Notes: generated from the sequence alone by a model not told the origin. DNA of 64,000 nucleotides from Streptomyces griseoincarnatus (GCA_014649575.1 BMTH01000012.1:62001-126000); one strand, 5' to 3'; counted from the first letter of the stretch, positions 32,995 through 41,945 are shown. Translations and numbers: made by a program.

Positions 32995-33006
32995 CGCGGC
33001 GGAGAC

Positions 33007-34728
33007 TCAGACGCGTCCGGGCCGGGGGCCGACCCGGACGGCGAGGAGGGCGACGTCGTCACCGTTGTCGGCAGGACGCGCCCGGTGGAGCAGTTCGTCG
33101 GTGAATTCTCCGACCGGGCGGTGGGCCAGCGCGGCGGCGTGCCGGCGCAGCCGCTCCAGCCCTTCGTCGATGACGTGGCTGGGGGCCTCGACCAGCCCGT
33201 CGGTGTAGAGGACGAGCGTGGAGCCCGGCGGCAGGACCGTAGAGCCGTCGGCGCGTGAGCGGTCCGCGGCGGTGCCCAGCAGCATGCCGCCGCCTTCCGT
33301 GAGGTAGCCGGCCACGCCCTCGCGGGTGACCAGCAGCGGCGGCGGGTGGCCGGCGTTGGTCCAGCGCAGGGTCCACCGCCCCTCCTCGTCCGTGCCGAGG
33401 AAGGCGAGCACCAGGGTGGCCATGGTGACGTCGGTGATGCGCAGCACGGCGCGGTCCACCCGCTCGACGACACCGCTGGGCGGCTCGTCCAGGGAGGACC
33501 AGGCGTAGGAGCGCAGCACGTTGCGGAGCTGGGCCATGCCCGCGGCGGCGTCCAGGTCGTGCCCGGAGACGTCGCCGATGACCAGGGCGGTGTCGCCGTC
33601 GCCGAGGGAGAAGGCGTCGTACCAGTCACCGCCGACGTGGGAGGCGTCCGGCGCGGGCAGGTAGCGGGACGTCATCTCCAGGCCGGGGACGCGCGGCAGC
33701 TGGGGCAGCAGATAGCGCTGCATCGTCTCGGCGACCTTGCGCTGCCGCTGGTAGAGGCGGGCGTTGTCCAGGGCCAGTCCGGCGCGGCGGGTGATGTCCT
33801 CCAGCAGGGTGAGGTCGGCGGGCGTGAACGCGTCGGCCCGTTCGGAGCGGCCGAGGGTCAGGGCGCCGAGGACCTCGCGCAGACCGCGGATGGGCGCGAT
33901 GGCCGCCGAATGCATGCCCGTGGCCTCGAACAGTTTCCGCTGCTCGACGGCGATGCCCGTGTCGGGGGACCGCTCGTACGTCTCGGGGCCCGCGATCGTC
34001 GAGGAGACGCCCCGCAGGGCCCGGGACAGCGGCATCGGGGACTCTGCGGGGACGGGCGCCATGGGCCCTTCGAGGTCGCGGCGGGAGACGTGGACGCCGT
34101 TCTCCACGTGCACCACCTTGGTGCGCCACACCTCGTCGCGTTCGCTGATCAGGTCGATCACCGCCCAGTCCGCGAGGCGCGGCAGCACCAGGGACACCAG
34201 CCGGCGCAGCGCCTCGTCGACGGAGAGGGTGGACGTCAGCTGGGTGGTCATCTCCGCCAGGAGGGCGAGCCGCTCCAGCTCGTCGAGCGTCCCCTCGGGG
34301 GCCGCGGCGGGGCCGGGCTCCTCGGCGGGGGCCTCGCGCGGGTGGAAGAGGACGAGGACGCAGGTGCCGCCGGTTCCGGCGTCGTAGGGGGTGAGGCTCC
34401 AGGCGACGGGGAGGAGTGTGCCGTCGCCCTTCTCGAACCACTCGCCGTCGTGCTGAGCCGGGCGGCCCGCGAGGAAGGCGGGCCGCATGCGGCACCGCGA
34501 GGTCGGCAGGGTCTCGCCGTGGGCGTTGCGGTGCAGCAGGTCGTGCGCGTCGGCGCCGACGAGTTCGGCGGCGGGGCGTCCCAGCAGCCGCTCGGCGACA
34601 GCGTTGACCGCGACGATCGCCCCGCGTTCGTCCACGACGTAGGCGCCGGTGCCGAACGCGGTGAGCGTGTCGCCGATCACCCCGGCGGTCTCACCGCCGG
34701 ATTCCGGTCCCGTCGTCGCCATGTCCAC
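33007..34728 (-). CDS. PAS-GAF-SpoIIE (PP2C-type) serine phosphatase
   Basis: A 573-residue regulator in three parts: a PAS domain (residues ~15-125, AYVVDERGAIVAVNAVAERL), a GAF domain (~150-310) and a C-terminal SpoIIE/RsbU-like PP2C domain (~335-565). Metal-binding Asp residues are seen in GGDWYDAF, VIGDVSGHDLDAA and YTDGLVEAP. Such enzymes dephosphorylate STAS anti-sigma-factor antagonists in response to signals on the PAS/GAF parts. GTG 34728 (GGAGGGG 4 nt away) or ATG 34722 may be the start. A STAS gene is divergent 225 bp away and may be its substrate. Confidence 0.85.
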   Translation of the reverse strand: MDMATTGPESGGETAGVIGDTLTAFGTGAYVVDERGAIVAVNAVAERLLGRPAAELVGADAHDLLHRNAHGETLPTSRCRMRPAFLAGRPAQHDGEWFEKGDGTLLPVAWSLTPYDAGTGGTCVLVLFHPREAPAEEPGPAAAPEGTLDELERLALLAEMTTQLTSTLSVDEALRRLVSLVLPRLADWAVIDLISERDEVWRTKVVHVENGVHVSRRDLEGPMAPVPAESPMPLSRALRGVSSTIAGPETYERSPDTGIAVEQRKLFEATGMHSAAIAPIRGLREVLGALTLGRSERADAFTPADLTLLEDITRRAGLALDNARLYQRQRKVAETMQRYLLPQLPRVPGLEMTSRYLPAPDASHVGGDWYDAFSLGDGDTALVIGDVSGHDLDAAAGMAQLRNVLRSYAWSSLDEPPSGVVERVDRAVLRITDVTMATLVLAFLGTDEEGRWTLRWTNAGHPPPLLVTREGVAGYLTEGGGMLLGTAADRSRADGSTVLPPGSTLVLYTDGLVEAPSHVIDEGLERLRRHAAALAHRPVGEFTDELLHRARPADNGDDVALLAVRVGPRPGRV

Positions 34729-34953
34729 TCACCCCTCCGGATCATCGCACGCCCCGCACGTGCGGGGCGTGCCGCCCCTCGTGCAAAGGGCTCCGCATGG
34801 AGCGGACCGGGATGGGTAGGCGCAGCGACGGCCCGGGGCGTGCACGAGTCACCTGCCCGGACTTCGTAGGATGAACCGGCCGGCCGGGCACCATGGGGGT
34901 GGGCGGAGGTCGGGTTCACCCGCATGCGCAGAACACCCCGCCGAGGAGAATTC

Positions 34954-35319
34954 GTGTCCGTACCGGACGAGACGTTCACCGTCACCCCTCGCCCGCACGC
35001 CGCGGGGCCTTACGTCCTGGAGGTGGCCGGGGAGCTCGACCATCACACGGCGCCGCTGCTGACGGAAGCCGTCAACGAGGCGCCGTTCGGTCCGTACGGT
35101 GTGGTGCTCGACCTGTCAGGGCTGACCTTCTGCGACTCGTCGGGGATCACGGTGTTCGTTACGGCGCACCGCCGGTCGCGGGAGAAAAGCTCGCAGCTCA
35201 GTCTGGCCGGGGTGCCGCCGGCCCAGATGCGGGTGCTGCGCATGGTGGGGCTGGACGAGGTGTTCACCTTCCACGCCGGCGTCGAGGACGCGCTCCGCGC
35301 GGCCCGGCCGCTGCCCTGA
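34954..35319 (+). CDS. STAS domain anti-sigma factor antagonist
   Basis: A 121-residue single STAS domain. The signature LDLSGLTFCDSSGITVFV holds the phosphorylatable Ser62 (with Ser63) at the start of the helix, as in SpoIIAA/RsbV/BldG. When unphosphorylated, such proteins bind an RsbW-like kinase and release a sigma factor. GTG 34954 is chosen since GAGGA lies 6-10 nt upstream; the longer ATG start at 34924 would put the ribosome site inside the gene. Divergent from the SpoIIE phosphatase. No sigma-factor or intact kinase gene is in the window. Confidence 0.85.
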   Translation: MSVPDETFTVTPRPHAAGPYVLEVAGELDHHTAPLLTEAVNEAPFGPYGVVLDLSGLTFCDSSGITVFVTAHRRSREKSSQLSLAGVPPAQMRVLRMVGLDEVFTFHAGVEDALRAARPLP

Positions 35320-35335
35320 CCGCAGGACGCCTTTT

Positions 35336-35349
35336 CACCCGTACGGGTG
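35336..35349. promoter_or_regulatory. 14-bp perfect palindrome CACCCGTACGGGTG
   Basis: It lies between the STAS stop and the DHFR-like gene, about 80 bp before the leader ORF, and is followed by TGTACGG. It could be an operator or part of a weak terminator for the STAS gene. The symmetry is exact; the role is not shown. Confidence 0.4.
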
Positions 35350-35427
35350 TACGGTCGTGCCTCTCCCCCGTCCCGCGGGCAGGGTCCTCCCGGCGGACCT
35401 CGCCCTCACGGAAGGAGCGCGACCACG

Positions 35428-35460
35428 ATGACGATGCGCGTACGGCAGGCAGGCGCGTGA
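35428..35460 (+). CDS. Putative 10-residue leader ORF coupled to the DHFR-like gene
   Basis: GAAGGAG at about 35411-35417 precedes ATG 35428, which encodes MTMRVRQAGA and stops at TGA 35458-35460. The stop overlaps ATG 35460 of the next gene as TGATG. Since that gene has no ribosome site of its own, it is probably translated by reinitiation after this leader. The peptide also resembles a usual DHFR-family N-terminus (MTMRV), so it may be left from a frameshifted original start. Confidence 0.45.
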   Translation: MTMRVRQAGA

Positions 35461-36080
35461 TGAGCGCGCGGGCCGGCAGGGTGGTCTGCGACCTCACCGT
35501 CTCCCTCGACGGTTACGCCGCCGGCCCCGGGCAGAGCGAGGAGCGGCCGTTCGGCGACGACGGCGGCGACGGCTGGGGCGCGACGCTGCACGGCTGGATG
35601 TTCGAGGACGCCGAGGAGAACCGGGCGGAGATCGACCTGCTCGGCTCCGCGCGGGCTTTCGTCATGGGGCGGAACATGTTCGGCCCCGTGCGCGGCCCGT
35701 GGGACCGCCCGTGGAACGGCTGGTGGGGCGACGAACCGCCCTTCCACGCCCCGGTGTTCGTGCTGACGCACCACCCGCGGGAGCCGCAGCCGATGGCCGG
35801 AGGGACCACGTTCCACTTCGTCACCGACGGGATCGGGGCGGCGCTGGAGCGGGCGCGCGCGGCGGCCGGTGACGGTGACGTGGCGGTCGCGGGCGGAGCG
35901 ACCACGGTGAACCAGTACCTCGCCGCGGGGCTGGTGGACGAGCTGCGGCTGCACGTCGTGCCGCTGACGCTCGGGGCGGGACCCCGCCTGTTCGACGGGG
36001 TCCCGCGCCTCCGGCTGGCGCAGGTGGCGTCACGGCCGGCCCGGAGGGTCACCCACCTGACCTACGAGGTGCTCGCCTGA
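35460..36080 (+). CDS. Dihydrofolate reductase-like (RibD C-terminal) family protein
   Basis: A 206-residue protein of the RibD_C/DHFR-like fold. VVCDLTVSLDGYAAGPGQSE is the typical first strand and active-site region, SARAFVMGRNMF the central one, and VAVAGGATTVNQYLAAGLVD with ELRLHVVPLTLGAGPRLF the NADP-binding end. Members reduce pteridine-like or other small substrates; Streptomyces copies are mostly uncharacterised. ATG 35460 overlaps the leader stop. Its 3' end overlaps the convergent ThuA gene by 19 bp, so antisense interference is possible. Confidence 0.8.
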   Translation: MSARAGRVVCDLTVSLDGYAAGPGQSEERPFGDDGGDGWGATLHGWMFEDAEENRAEIDLLGSARAFVMGRNMFGPVRGPWDRPWNGWWGDEPPFHAPVFVLTHHPREPQPMAGGTTFHFVTDGIGAALERARAAAGDGDVAVAGGATTVNQYLAAGLVDELRLHVVPLTLGAGPRLFDGVPRLRLAQVASRPARRVTHLTYEVLA

Positions 36081-37834
36081 GGGGATACCTCTCGCGGAAG
36101 CGTCCACTTCTGGTTGGGTCCGGTGTGGCAGGTCCACAGATGGACCGGGGTGCGGTCGTCCCAGGTGCCGCCCGAGGCGTCCAGGCACTTGCCCGACTGC
36201 GGGTTGCGCACCGTCCCGTCCGCCTGCGCCGCCCACACCTGCGCACCGGTTCCGTTGCAGGTCCACAGCTGGATCCGCGTACCGTCCAGGCTCCCGCCCC
36301 CCGACACGTCGAGGCACTTGCCGAGCGCCCGCAGCGTCCCGTCGCCCGAGACGGTCCACCGCTGGGCTGCGGAGGAGTTGCAGGCGTAGATCTGCACCCG
36401 CGTCCCGTCCGCCGTCCCCGCGTTGTCCACGTCCAGGCACTTGTCGTTGACGCCGCGGATCTCCCCCGTGCGAGGTCCGGGTGTGACGCCGTTCTGCTGG
36501 AGGCGGATGTTACGGAAGGACACCTGGTCGCCGTCGCCGTGGTTCTGCAGGCCGATGTGACCGTCGCGCAGGCTGCGGGCGGGGTCGGTGTTGGTGAAGT
36601 CGTTGATCTTCCGCCCGTTGAGGAAGATCTCCAGCCGTTCGCCGGTGACGCGGAGTTCGTACGTGTTCCACTCCCCCGGCGGGTTGAGGGCGGCGTCCCG
36701 GGCGGCGACGTCGGCGGACTGGAAGCCGTAGACGGCTCCCGTGGTCCGGTCGGCGGTGTCGGTGGCGTCGATCTGGATCTCGTAACCGTGGTCGACGGCG
36801 GACCACGGGTCGTCGGAGGCGGGGAACCCCAGGAAGACGCCGGAGTTGTCGTCGCCGTGCAGCTTCCAGTCGAGCTTGAGGGAGTAGTCGCCGGTGATCT
36901 CCCGGTCGTACCGGAAGAGGCCCATGCCGCCCTGGGAGGTGAGGGTGCCGTCGTCCAGGGTGAACCCGCCGGGGCCCGCCTGCTTCCAGGCGGTGGTGCC
37001 GGTGCCGTCGAACAGCGGGGTGTAGCCGGTCTCGGGGCGGCAGTCGGCCTGGGTCAGGCCGGCGGCCCAGCGGATGCCGCCGAGGAGGTGGCGCCGGAAG
37101 GCCGGTTCGGCGTAGGACTCGGCGGTGTGGCCGCCCCCGGTGTAGAACGCGCGGCCGCCCGCGTAGTCCTTGCACCAGGCGATCGGATGGTCGCCGGACA
37201 TGGTGCCGCCCGAGTAGCTGGTCTCGTCCAGGGAGGCGAGGACATGGGCGGTGGTGCGGGGGTTGGTGCGGTAGTTGTACCACTCGTCGGTGCGCTGCCA
37301 GGCGGCGCCGAGATGCGCGGTGGCGTCGTGCGCCCGGTCCTCGACCCGGACGGTGGCCGGCTGGATCGCCGGGTGGGACTGGAACAGGGCGCCGGCCAGT
37401 CCCGCGTAGAAGGGCCAGTCGTACTCGGTGTCGGCGGCGGCGTGAATGCCGACGTAGCCGCCGCCCGCGCCCATGTACTGCTCCAGGGCGGTCTCCTGCG
37501 CGGGGCCGAGGACGTCGCCGGTGGTGGAGAGGAAGACGACGGCCCGGTACTGGGCGAGGTTGGCGGTGGTGAAGGCGGCCGGGTCCTCGGTGGCGGTCAC
37601 GGTGAAGTCGTGGGCCGCGCCGAGTTCGCGCAGGGCGGTGATGCCCTCGTCGATGGAGTCGTGGCGGAAGCCGGCCGTCCGGGAGAAGACGAGGATCCGG
37701 TACGCAGGGTCGGCCGCCGGTGCCGCCGTGTGGGTCGCGGCGGCGGGCGCGGCGGGAGTCGCGGCGGCCTGAGGGGTCAGGCAGAGCGCGGCGCCGGCGA
37801 TCAGACCGAGTGCTGTTTTCCAGGGGGTGCGCAT
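36062..37834 (-). CDS. Secreted ThuA/DUF1080 protein with C-terminal ricin B lectin domain
   Basis: A 590-residue secreted protein. A signal peptide (cut near AAATPAAPAA) leads to a ThuA domain (~40-270: ILVFSRTAGFRHDSIDEGI, then GYVGIHAAADTEYDWPFY). Next is a DUF1080/concanavalin-like domain (~275-460: DGTGTTAWKQAGPGGFTLDD, then HGYEIQIDATDTAD) and a ricin-type beta-trefoil (~465-580) with AQRW, AQVW and NQKW repeats. ThuA and DUF1080 proteins act on keto- or disaccharides. ATG 37834 follows AAGGAGG. It lies 17 bp after the sugar-dehydrogenase gene in one operon, and its ricin DNA is identical to that gene's. Confidence 0.85.
   Translation of the reverse strand: MRTPWKTALGLIAGAALCLTPQAAATPAAPAAATHTAAPAADPAYRILVFSRTAGFRHDSIDEGITALRELGAAHDFTVTATEDPAAFTTANLAQYRAVVFLSTTGDVLGPAQETALEQYMGAGGGYVGIHAAADTEYDWPFYAGLAGALFQSHPAIQPATVRVEDRAHDATAHLGAAWQRTDEWYNYRTNPRTTAHVLASLDETSYSGGTMSGDHPIAWCKDYAGGRAFYTGGGHTAESYAEPAFRRHLLGGIRWAAGLTQADCRPETGYTPLFDGTGTTAWKQAGPGGFTLDDGTLTSQGGMGLFRYDREITGDYSLKLDWKLHGDDNSGVFLGFPASDDPWSAVDHGYEIQIDATDTADRTTGAVYGFQSADVAARDAALNPPGEWNTYELRVTGERLEIFLNGRKINDFTNTDPARSLRDGHIGLQNHGDGDQVSFRNIRLQQNGVTPGPRTGEIRGVNDKCLDVDNAGTADGTRVQIYACNSSAAQRWTVSGDGTLRALGKCLDVSGGGSLDGTRIQLWTCNGTGAQVWAAQADGTVRNPQSGKCLDASGGTWDDRTPVHLWTCHTGPNQKWTLPREVSPQASTS
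36102..36472 (-). repeat. 371-bp perfect direct repeat, copy A (ricin domain)
   Basis: Identical base for base to 37862-38232 over every line compared; the offset is 1760 bp. It encodes the whole ricin B lectin domain of the ThuA protein. The copies diverge at once on both sides (36473 A against 38233 G), so the unit has sharp ends at domain borders. No divergence even at third codon positions points to recent duplication or gene conversion. Confidence 0.9.
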
Positions 37835-37851
37835 GGTGGGTCGCCTCCTTC

Positions 37852-40701
37852 CTACGGCAGGGTCCACTTCTGGTTGGGTCCGGTGTGGCAGGTCCACAGA
37901 TGGACCGGGGTGCGGTCGTCCCAGGTGCCGCCCGAGGCGTCCAGGCACTTGCCCGACTGCGGGTTGCGCACCGTCCCGTCCGCCTGCGCCGCCCACACCT
38001 GCGCACCGGTTCCGTTGCAGGTCCACAGCTGGATCCGCGTACCGTCCAGGCTCCCGCCCCCCGACACGTCGAGGCACTTGCCGAGCGCCCGCAGCGTCCC
38101 GTCGCCCGAGACGGTCCACCGCTGGGCTGCGGAGGAGTTGCAGGCGTAGATCTGCACCCGCGTCCCGTCCGCCGTCCCCGCGTTGTCCACGTCCAGGCAC
38201 TTGTCGTTGACGCCGCGGATCTCCCCCGTGCGGGTGGGTGCGGAGCCGGTGTCGAAGGAGAACTCGTCCACGTCGAACAGGGGCCCGGCGCCGCCCTTGA
38301 AGACGAGGTGCAGGGTGGTCGAGGCGGCCGGCTGGCCGCTCAGGGGCGCCGTGACGTCCCGGAAGATGTCCCAGCCCCCTGTGATCGGGACGGTGGCCGT
38401 GCCGAGGAGGGTGCCGGTCGGGGAGCCCGCGCGGACCTCGATCGTGCCTCCGCTGCCCGCCGAGGAGACGCGGGCGGTGAACAGGGTGGCGTTGTCGAGG
38501 CTGTAGGGGGCGAAGGAGATCCGGTCGCCGTTGTGGATCTCGCCGACGGTCCTGCCGCCGTGCGCGGACGCCTTGTCGATGATCTGTACGCCGGCGGAGT
38601 CACCGTGGTGCTCGGCCTGCCGGTGGCTGGGCTGGGTGATGTGCTGGTCGTGGGTGGTGAGGGCCGGCTGGCCGCCCGCGCCCCGGTCGGTGTACTCGGC
38701 GTCGATCACTCCGAAGATGTTGGCGTTCGGGTCGTGCTCGCCGTCGGCCAGAGTGTGAAGGGTGCCGGTGCAGCCGGTGGCGGAGGTCTGCGGATGGCCG
38801 TGGCTGTCGTGACCGATGACGAAGGTGACCTTCACCCGCGAGCAGTCGACGGTGCCGTCCTCCGGGTCGGTCACGGTCACCGTGAAGGGGATGGCCGCGC
38901 CGAAGTCGTAGATACGGCCGTCGGCGGGGGTGTCGATGCGCACGGTCGGGGCCGTGTTGCCGACGGTGACCCGCACGGAGGCGGTGGCGGACTTGCCTGA
39001 AGGGTCGGTGACCTTCAAGGTCGCCGTGTACTGGCCGTTGGCCGTGTAGGTGTGTGACGGGTCGGCGGCGGTGGAGGTGGCGCCGTCGCCGAAGGTCCAG
39101 GCGTAGGTGAGTGTGTCGCCGTCGGGGTCGGAGGTGCCGGCCGAGGAGAAGGCGACCGTGAGGGGCGCGATGCCCGAGGTCCTGTTCGCGGCGGCCTGGG
39201 CGACCGGGGCGCGTCCGCCGGTGACGTGCTCGATGCGGTACAGGGCGGAGTTGTGGTCGCCGTTGAAGTAGCCCGTGCCGTAGTCGAGTACGTACAGGGC
39301 GCCGTCCGGGCCGAAGGCCATGTCCATCACCTGGGTGCCGTTCCAGGGGAACGCGTTGATGGACCGCACGGTCCCGTCGTCGCCGGTCTCGATGCGTTTG
39401 ATCCAGCGGCGGCCGAACTCCCCGGCGAAGAAGTCGCCGTCGTACTCCTCCGGGAACTTCACCTCGGAGGCGGAGTCCGCGTCGTAGCGGTAGACGGGTC
39501 CGCCCATGGGGGATTCGGAGCCGGTGCCGAACTCCGGCACGGAGCCGCCGTCGTACGGGATCCAGGCGGGCTGGGCGGGCGGCAGGTCCGTCAGGCCGGT
39601 GTTGCGCGGCGAGGTGTTCCTCGGGGCGGAGCAGTCGAAGCGGGCGCCGGTGGTTCCGGAGGCGAAGTCGTGATCGACGTAGGCGTCGTTCCGGCCCGTG
39701 CAGTAGGGCCAGCCGTAGTTGCCTGCCCGGGTGACGCGGTTGAACTCGACCTGACCGGCGGGCCCTCGGGAGGAACTGGCCGTCCCCGCGTCCGGGCCGT
39801 AGTCGCCGACGTAGACCGTGCCGGTGACCTGGTCGACGCTCATGCGGAACGGGTTGCGGAAGCCCATCGCGTAGATCTCGGGGCGGGTCCTGTCGGTGCC
39901 GGGCGGGAAGAGGTTGCCGGGCGGGATGCTGTAACTGCCGTCCGCCTGGACCTTGATGCGCAGGATCTTGCCACGCAGGTCGTTGGTGTTGCCGGCCGAA
40001 CGCTGGGCGTCGTAGGCGGGGTTGCGGGAGGCGCGCTCGTCGATGGGGGTGTAGCCGTCGGAGGCGAAGGGGTTGGTGTCGTCGCCCGTCGACAGGTACA
40101 GGTTGCCGTCCGCGTCGAAGTCGATGTCGCCGCCTACATGGCAGCACAGCCCCCGGGACGCCGGCACGTCGAGAATCTTCCTCTCGCTCGCCGTGTCCAG
40201 GGTGCCGTCGGCGCGCAGGACGAAGCGGGAGAGCCGGTTGACGCCGTCGAAGGGGGCGAAGTCGGCGGCGCCGCCGTCGGACGGGGCGTCCCCGGAGGGC
40301 GTGTCCAGCTCGGGCGCGTAGTAGAGGTAGACGAAGCGGTTGGCGGCGAAGCCGGGGTCGACGGCGACGCCCTGCAGGCCCTCCTCGTCGTGGCTGTAGA
40401 CGTCGAGTCTGCCCGCGACGGTGGTGGTACCGGCCGCGTCCGTGCGGCGGAGGGTGCCGTCGCGGGAGGTGTGCAGCACCGAACGGTCGGGCAGCACGGC
40501 CAGGGTCATCGGTTCGCCCGTCTCGGCCACGCCTTTGGCGAGGGTCACCTGCTGGAAGTCCTCGGCGGCGGCGTTCGTCCGGTCGACGGGAGCGGGGGCG
40601 GCGGTCGCCGCGGGGCCCGCGGGGAGGGCCAGGGCGGCGGCGCAGGTCAGCGCGGTCAGAAGGGTGCGGACACGTCTGTGTCCGGGCGGTCTCGTGCGCA
40701 C
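37852..40701 (-). CDS. Secreted glucose/sorbosone dehydrogenase-like protein with PKD, CBM6-like and ricin domains
   Basis: A 949-residue secreted enzyme. Signal peptide: RVRTLLTALTCAAALALP. The PQQ-type sugar dehydrogenase beta-propeller spans ~50-440 (YSHDEEGLQGVAVDPGF, GGDIDFDADGNLYLSTGDD, EIYAMGFRNPFRM). A PKD domain follows at ~450-540 (SSAGTSDPDGDTLTYAWTFG), then a second Ig-like stretch, a CBM6-like domain at ~690-815 (TTLHLVFKGGAGPLFDVDEF) and a ricin trefoil at the end. It probably oxidises sugars at polysaccharide surfaces. GTG 40701 has GGAGAG upstream. First gene of the operon with the ThuA protein. Confidence 0.85.
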   Translation of the reverse strand: MRTRPPGHRRVRTLLTALTCAAALALPAGPAATAAPAPVDRTNAAAEDFQQVTLAKGVAETGEPMTLAVLPDRSVLHTSRDGTLRRTDAAGTTTVAGRLDVYSHDEEGLQGVAVDPGFAANRFVYLYYAPELDTPSGDAPSDGGAADFAPFDGVNRLSRFVLRADGTLDTASERKILDVPASRGLCCHVGGDIDFDADGNLYLSTGDDTNPFASDGYTPIDERASRNPAYDAQRSAGNTNDLRGKILRIKVQADGSYSIPPGNLFPPGTDRTRPEIYAMGFRNPFRMSVDQVTGTVYVGDYGPDAGTASSSRGPAGQVEFNRVTRAGNYGWPYCTGRNDAYVDHDFASGTTGARFDCSAPRNTSPRNTGLTDLPPAQPAWIPYDGGSVPEFGTGSESPMGGPVYRYDADSASEVKFPEEYDGDFFAGEFGRRWIKRIETGDDGTVRSINAFPWNGTQVMDMAFGPDGALYVLDYGTGYFNGDHNSALYRIEHVTGGRAPVAQAAANRTSGIAPLTVAFSSAGTSDPDGDTLTYAWTFGDGATSTAADPSHTYTANGQYTATLKVTDPSGKSATASVRVTVGNTAPTVRIDTPADGRIYDFGAAIPFTVTVTDPEDGTVDCSRVKVTFVIGHDSHGHPQTSATGCTGTLHTLADGEHDPNANIFGVIDAEYTDRGAGGQPALTTHDQHITQPSHRQAEHHGDSAGVQIIDKASAHGGRTVGEIHNGDRISFAPYSLDNATLFTARVSSAGSGGTIEVRAGSPTGTLLGTATVPITGGWDIFRDVTAPLSGQPAASTTLHLVFKGGAGPLFDVDEFSFDTGSAPTRTGEIRGVNDKCLDVDNAGTADGTRVQIYACNSSAAQRWTVSGDGTLRALGKCLDVSGGGSLDGTRIQLWTCNGTGAQVWAAQADGTVRNPQSGKCLDASGGTWDDRTPVHLWTCHTGPNQKWTLP
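37862..38232 (-). repeat. 371-bp perfect direct repeat, copy B (ricin domain)
   Basis: Partner of 36102-36472, in the same orientation, encoding the ricin domain of the sugar-dehydrogenase protein up to its last codons. Recombination between the copies would remove 1760 bp, deleting the ThuA gene while leaving an intact dehydrogenase-ricin gene. Confidence 0.9.
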
Positions 40702-41010
40702 GGAGCTCTCCAGGACGGTGGGGGGTGGCGGCAGGCCCCGGGCAGGGAGCTGCCGTGAAGGAGCACAGGCGCGCGCCGTCGCGCCGTGGAGCGCCGGCCG
40801 GTCGGCCCGTGGGGCCTCAAGACCGGTGTGTTCCAAGGAAGTTAGCGGGCGGAGCGCGAACGCGTAACCCCTTTCGCACGGCCTCTCGCAACTTCTTCCC
40901 CCACCGGGACAAAGTGCCTCGGCCGGGGCGGCAGGGTCCGCGTTGCGGCCGCTCGAGGGCTGCCGGACACTGGCCGGGGACGGCGGCCGTCCCGGAGAGG
41001 GACGGAACGC
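40702..41010. other. Intergenic promoter region of the ricin-enzyme operon and the hydrolase
   Basis: A 309-bp divergent gap with no gene. The AT-richer part at 40840-40920 (AGGAAGTTAGC, CGCGTAACCCC, GCAACTTCTTCCC) is where divergent promoters would be expected. No carbohydrate-regulator operator was recognised with confidence. Confidence 0.4.
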
Positions 41011-41820
41011 ATGGGTGACTACGCGGACCTTCCCGGGGTCAGGACCTGGTACGAGACCGAGGGCTCCGGCGACCCGCTGGTGCTGCTGCACGGCGGGTTC
41101 TGCACCAACGACACCTGGGGTGCGCAGCGTCCCGAGCTCGCCGCCTCCTACCGCCTCTACCTCCCCGAGCGGCGGGCGCACGGCCACACCCCGGACGTCG
41201 AGGGCCCGCTGTCGTACACGGACATGGCCGGTGACACCGTGGCGTTCCTGGAGTCCGTGGTGGGCGGCCCGGCCCATCTGGTCGGGTGGAGCGACGGCGG
41301 CATCGTGGCGCTGCTGACCGCCCTGGCCCGGCCCGACCTGGTCCGCCGGATGGTGCTCATCGGGGCGACCTTCCGGCCCGCGCCGGAGGCGTTCGTCGCG
41401 CCGGGAATGCTCGACGCGCTGACCCCGGACAGCGCCGAGATGGCCTTCTTCCGCGAGCTGTACGTGGCCGCGAGCCCGGACGGGCCGGACCACTGGCCGG
41501 CGGTGGCGACGCGGGTCATCGACATGTGGCGCACCCAGCCGACGCTCGACGCCGGGGACCTGGCGGCGGTGCGGTCGCCCACCCTCGTCATGACGGGCGA
41601 CGACGACCTGATGACCCTGGAGCACACCGCGGCCCTCTACCGCGCGCTCCACGACGCCCGGCTCGCCGTCGTCCCGGGCGCGTCCCATCTGGTGCCCCTG
41701 GAGAAGCCCGCCGAGGTCGACCGGATGATCCTCGACCACCTCGCGGACGGTGAAGTGGGGACGATGATGCCGGTGCTGCGCGCCCCGGACCCGGCGCCCG
41801 GCCGGGGCGCCACCGCCTGA
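41011..41820 (+). CDS. Alpha/beta-fold hydrolase
   Basis: A 269-residue hydrolase. The oxyanion loop is LVLLHGGFCTNDTW, the nucleophile elbow GWSDGG has Ser94, the acid is probably the first Asp of TGDDDLMT, and the catalytic His is in PGASHLVPLEKP. The length and SDG elbow fit proline-iminopeptidase/haloperoxidase-like hydrolases; the substrate is unknown. ATG 41011 follows GAGAGGGA. It may be co-transcribed with the phosphatase gene 125 bp downstream. Confidence 0.85.
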   Translation: MGDYADLPGVRTWYETEGSGDPLVLLHGGFCTNDTWGAQRPELAASYRLYLPERRAHGHTPDVEGPLSYTDMAGDTVAFLESVVGGPAHLVGWSDGGIVALLTALARPDLVRRMVLIGATFRPAPEAFVAPGMLDALTPDSAEMAFFRELYVAASPDGPDHWPAVATRVIDMWRTQPTLDAGDLAAVRSPTLVMTGDDDLMTLEHTAALYRALHDARLAVVPGASHLVPLEKPAEVDRMILDHLADGEVGTMMPVLRAPDPAPGRGATA

Positions 41821-41876
41821 CCTGTGCCGCGCGGATGCTGGATGCCTTCGGCACGGAATCGGCGTACTGTCCCGAT

Positions 41877-41945
41877 ATGGAAGCAGTTCGGGCGACGCCG
41901 GACGGGTCGGCGGGCCCGTCCCCGCCGGGACGGGCGGTTGGCTGA
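41877..41945 (+). CDS. Possible 22-residue upstream ORF overlapping the phosphatase start
   Basis: ATG 41877 opens a 22-codon frame (MEAVRATPDGSAG and a Pro/Gly-rich end) whose TGA (41943-41945) overlaps the phosphatase ATG as TGATG. There is no Shine-Dalgarno before it, but TACTGT about 8 nt upstream could be a -10 for a leaderless start. The phosphatase itself lacks a clear ribosome site, which makes coupling attractive. The evidence is thin. Confidence 0.3.
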   Translation: MEAVRATPDGSAGPSPPGRAVG

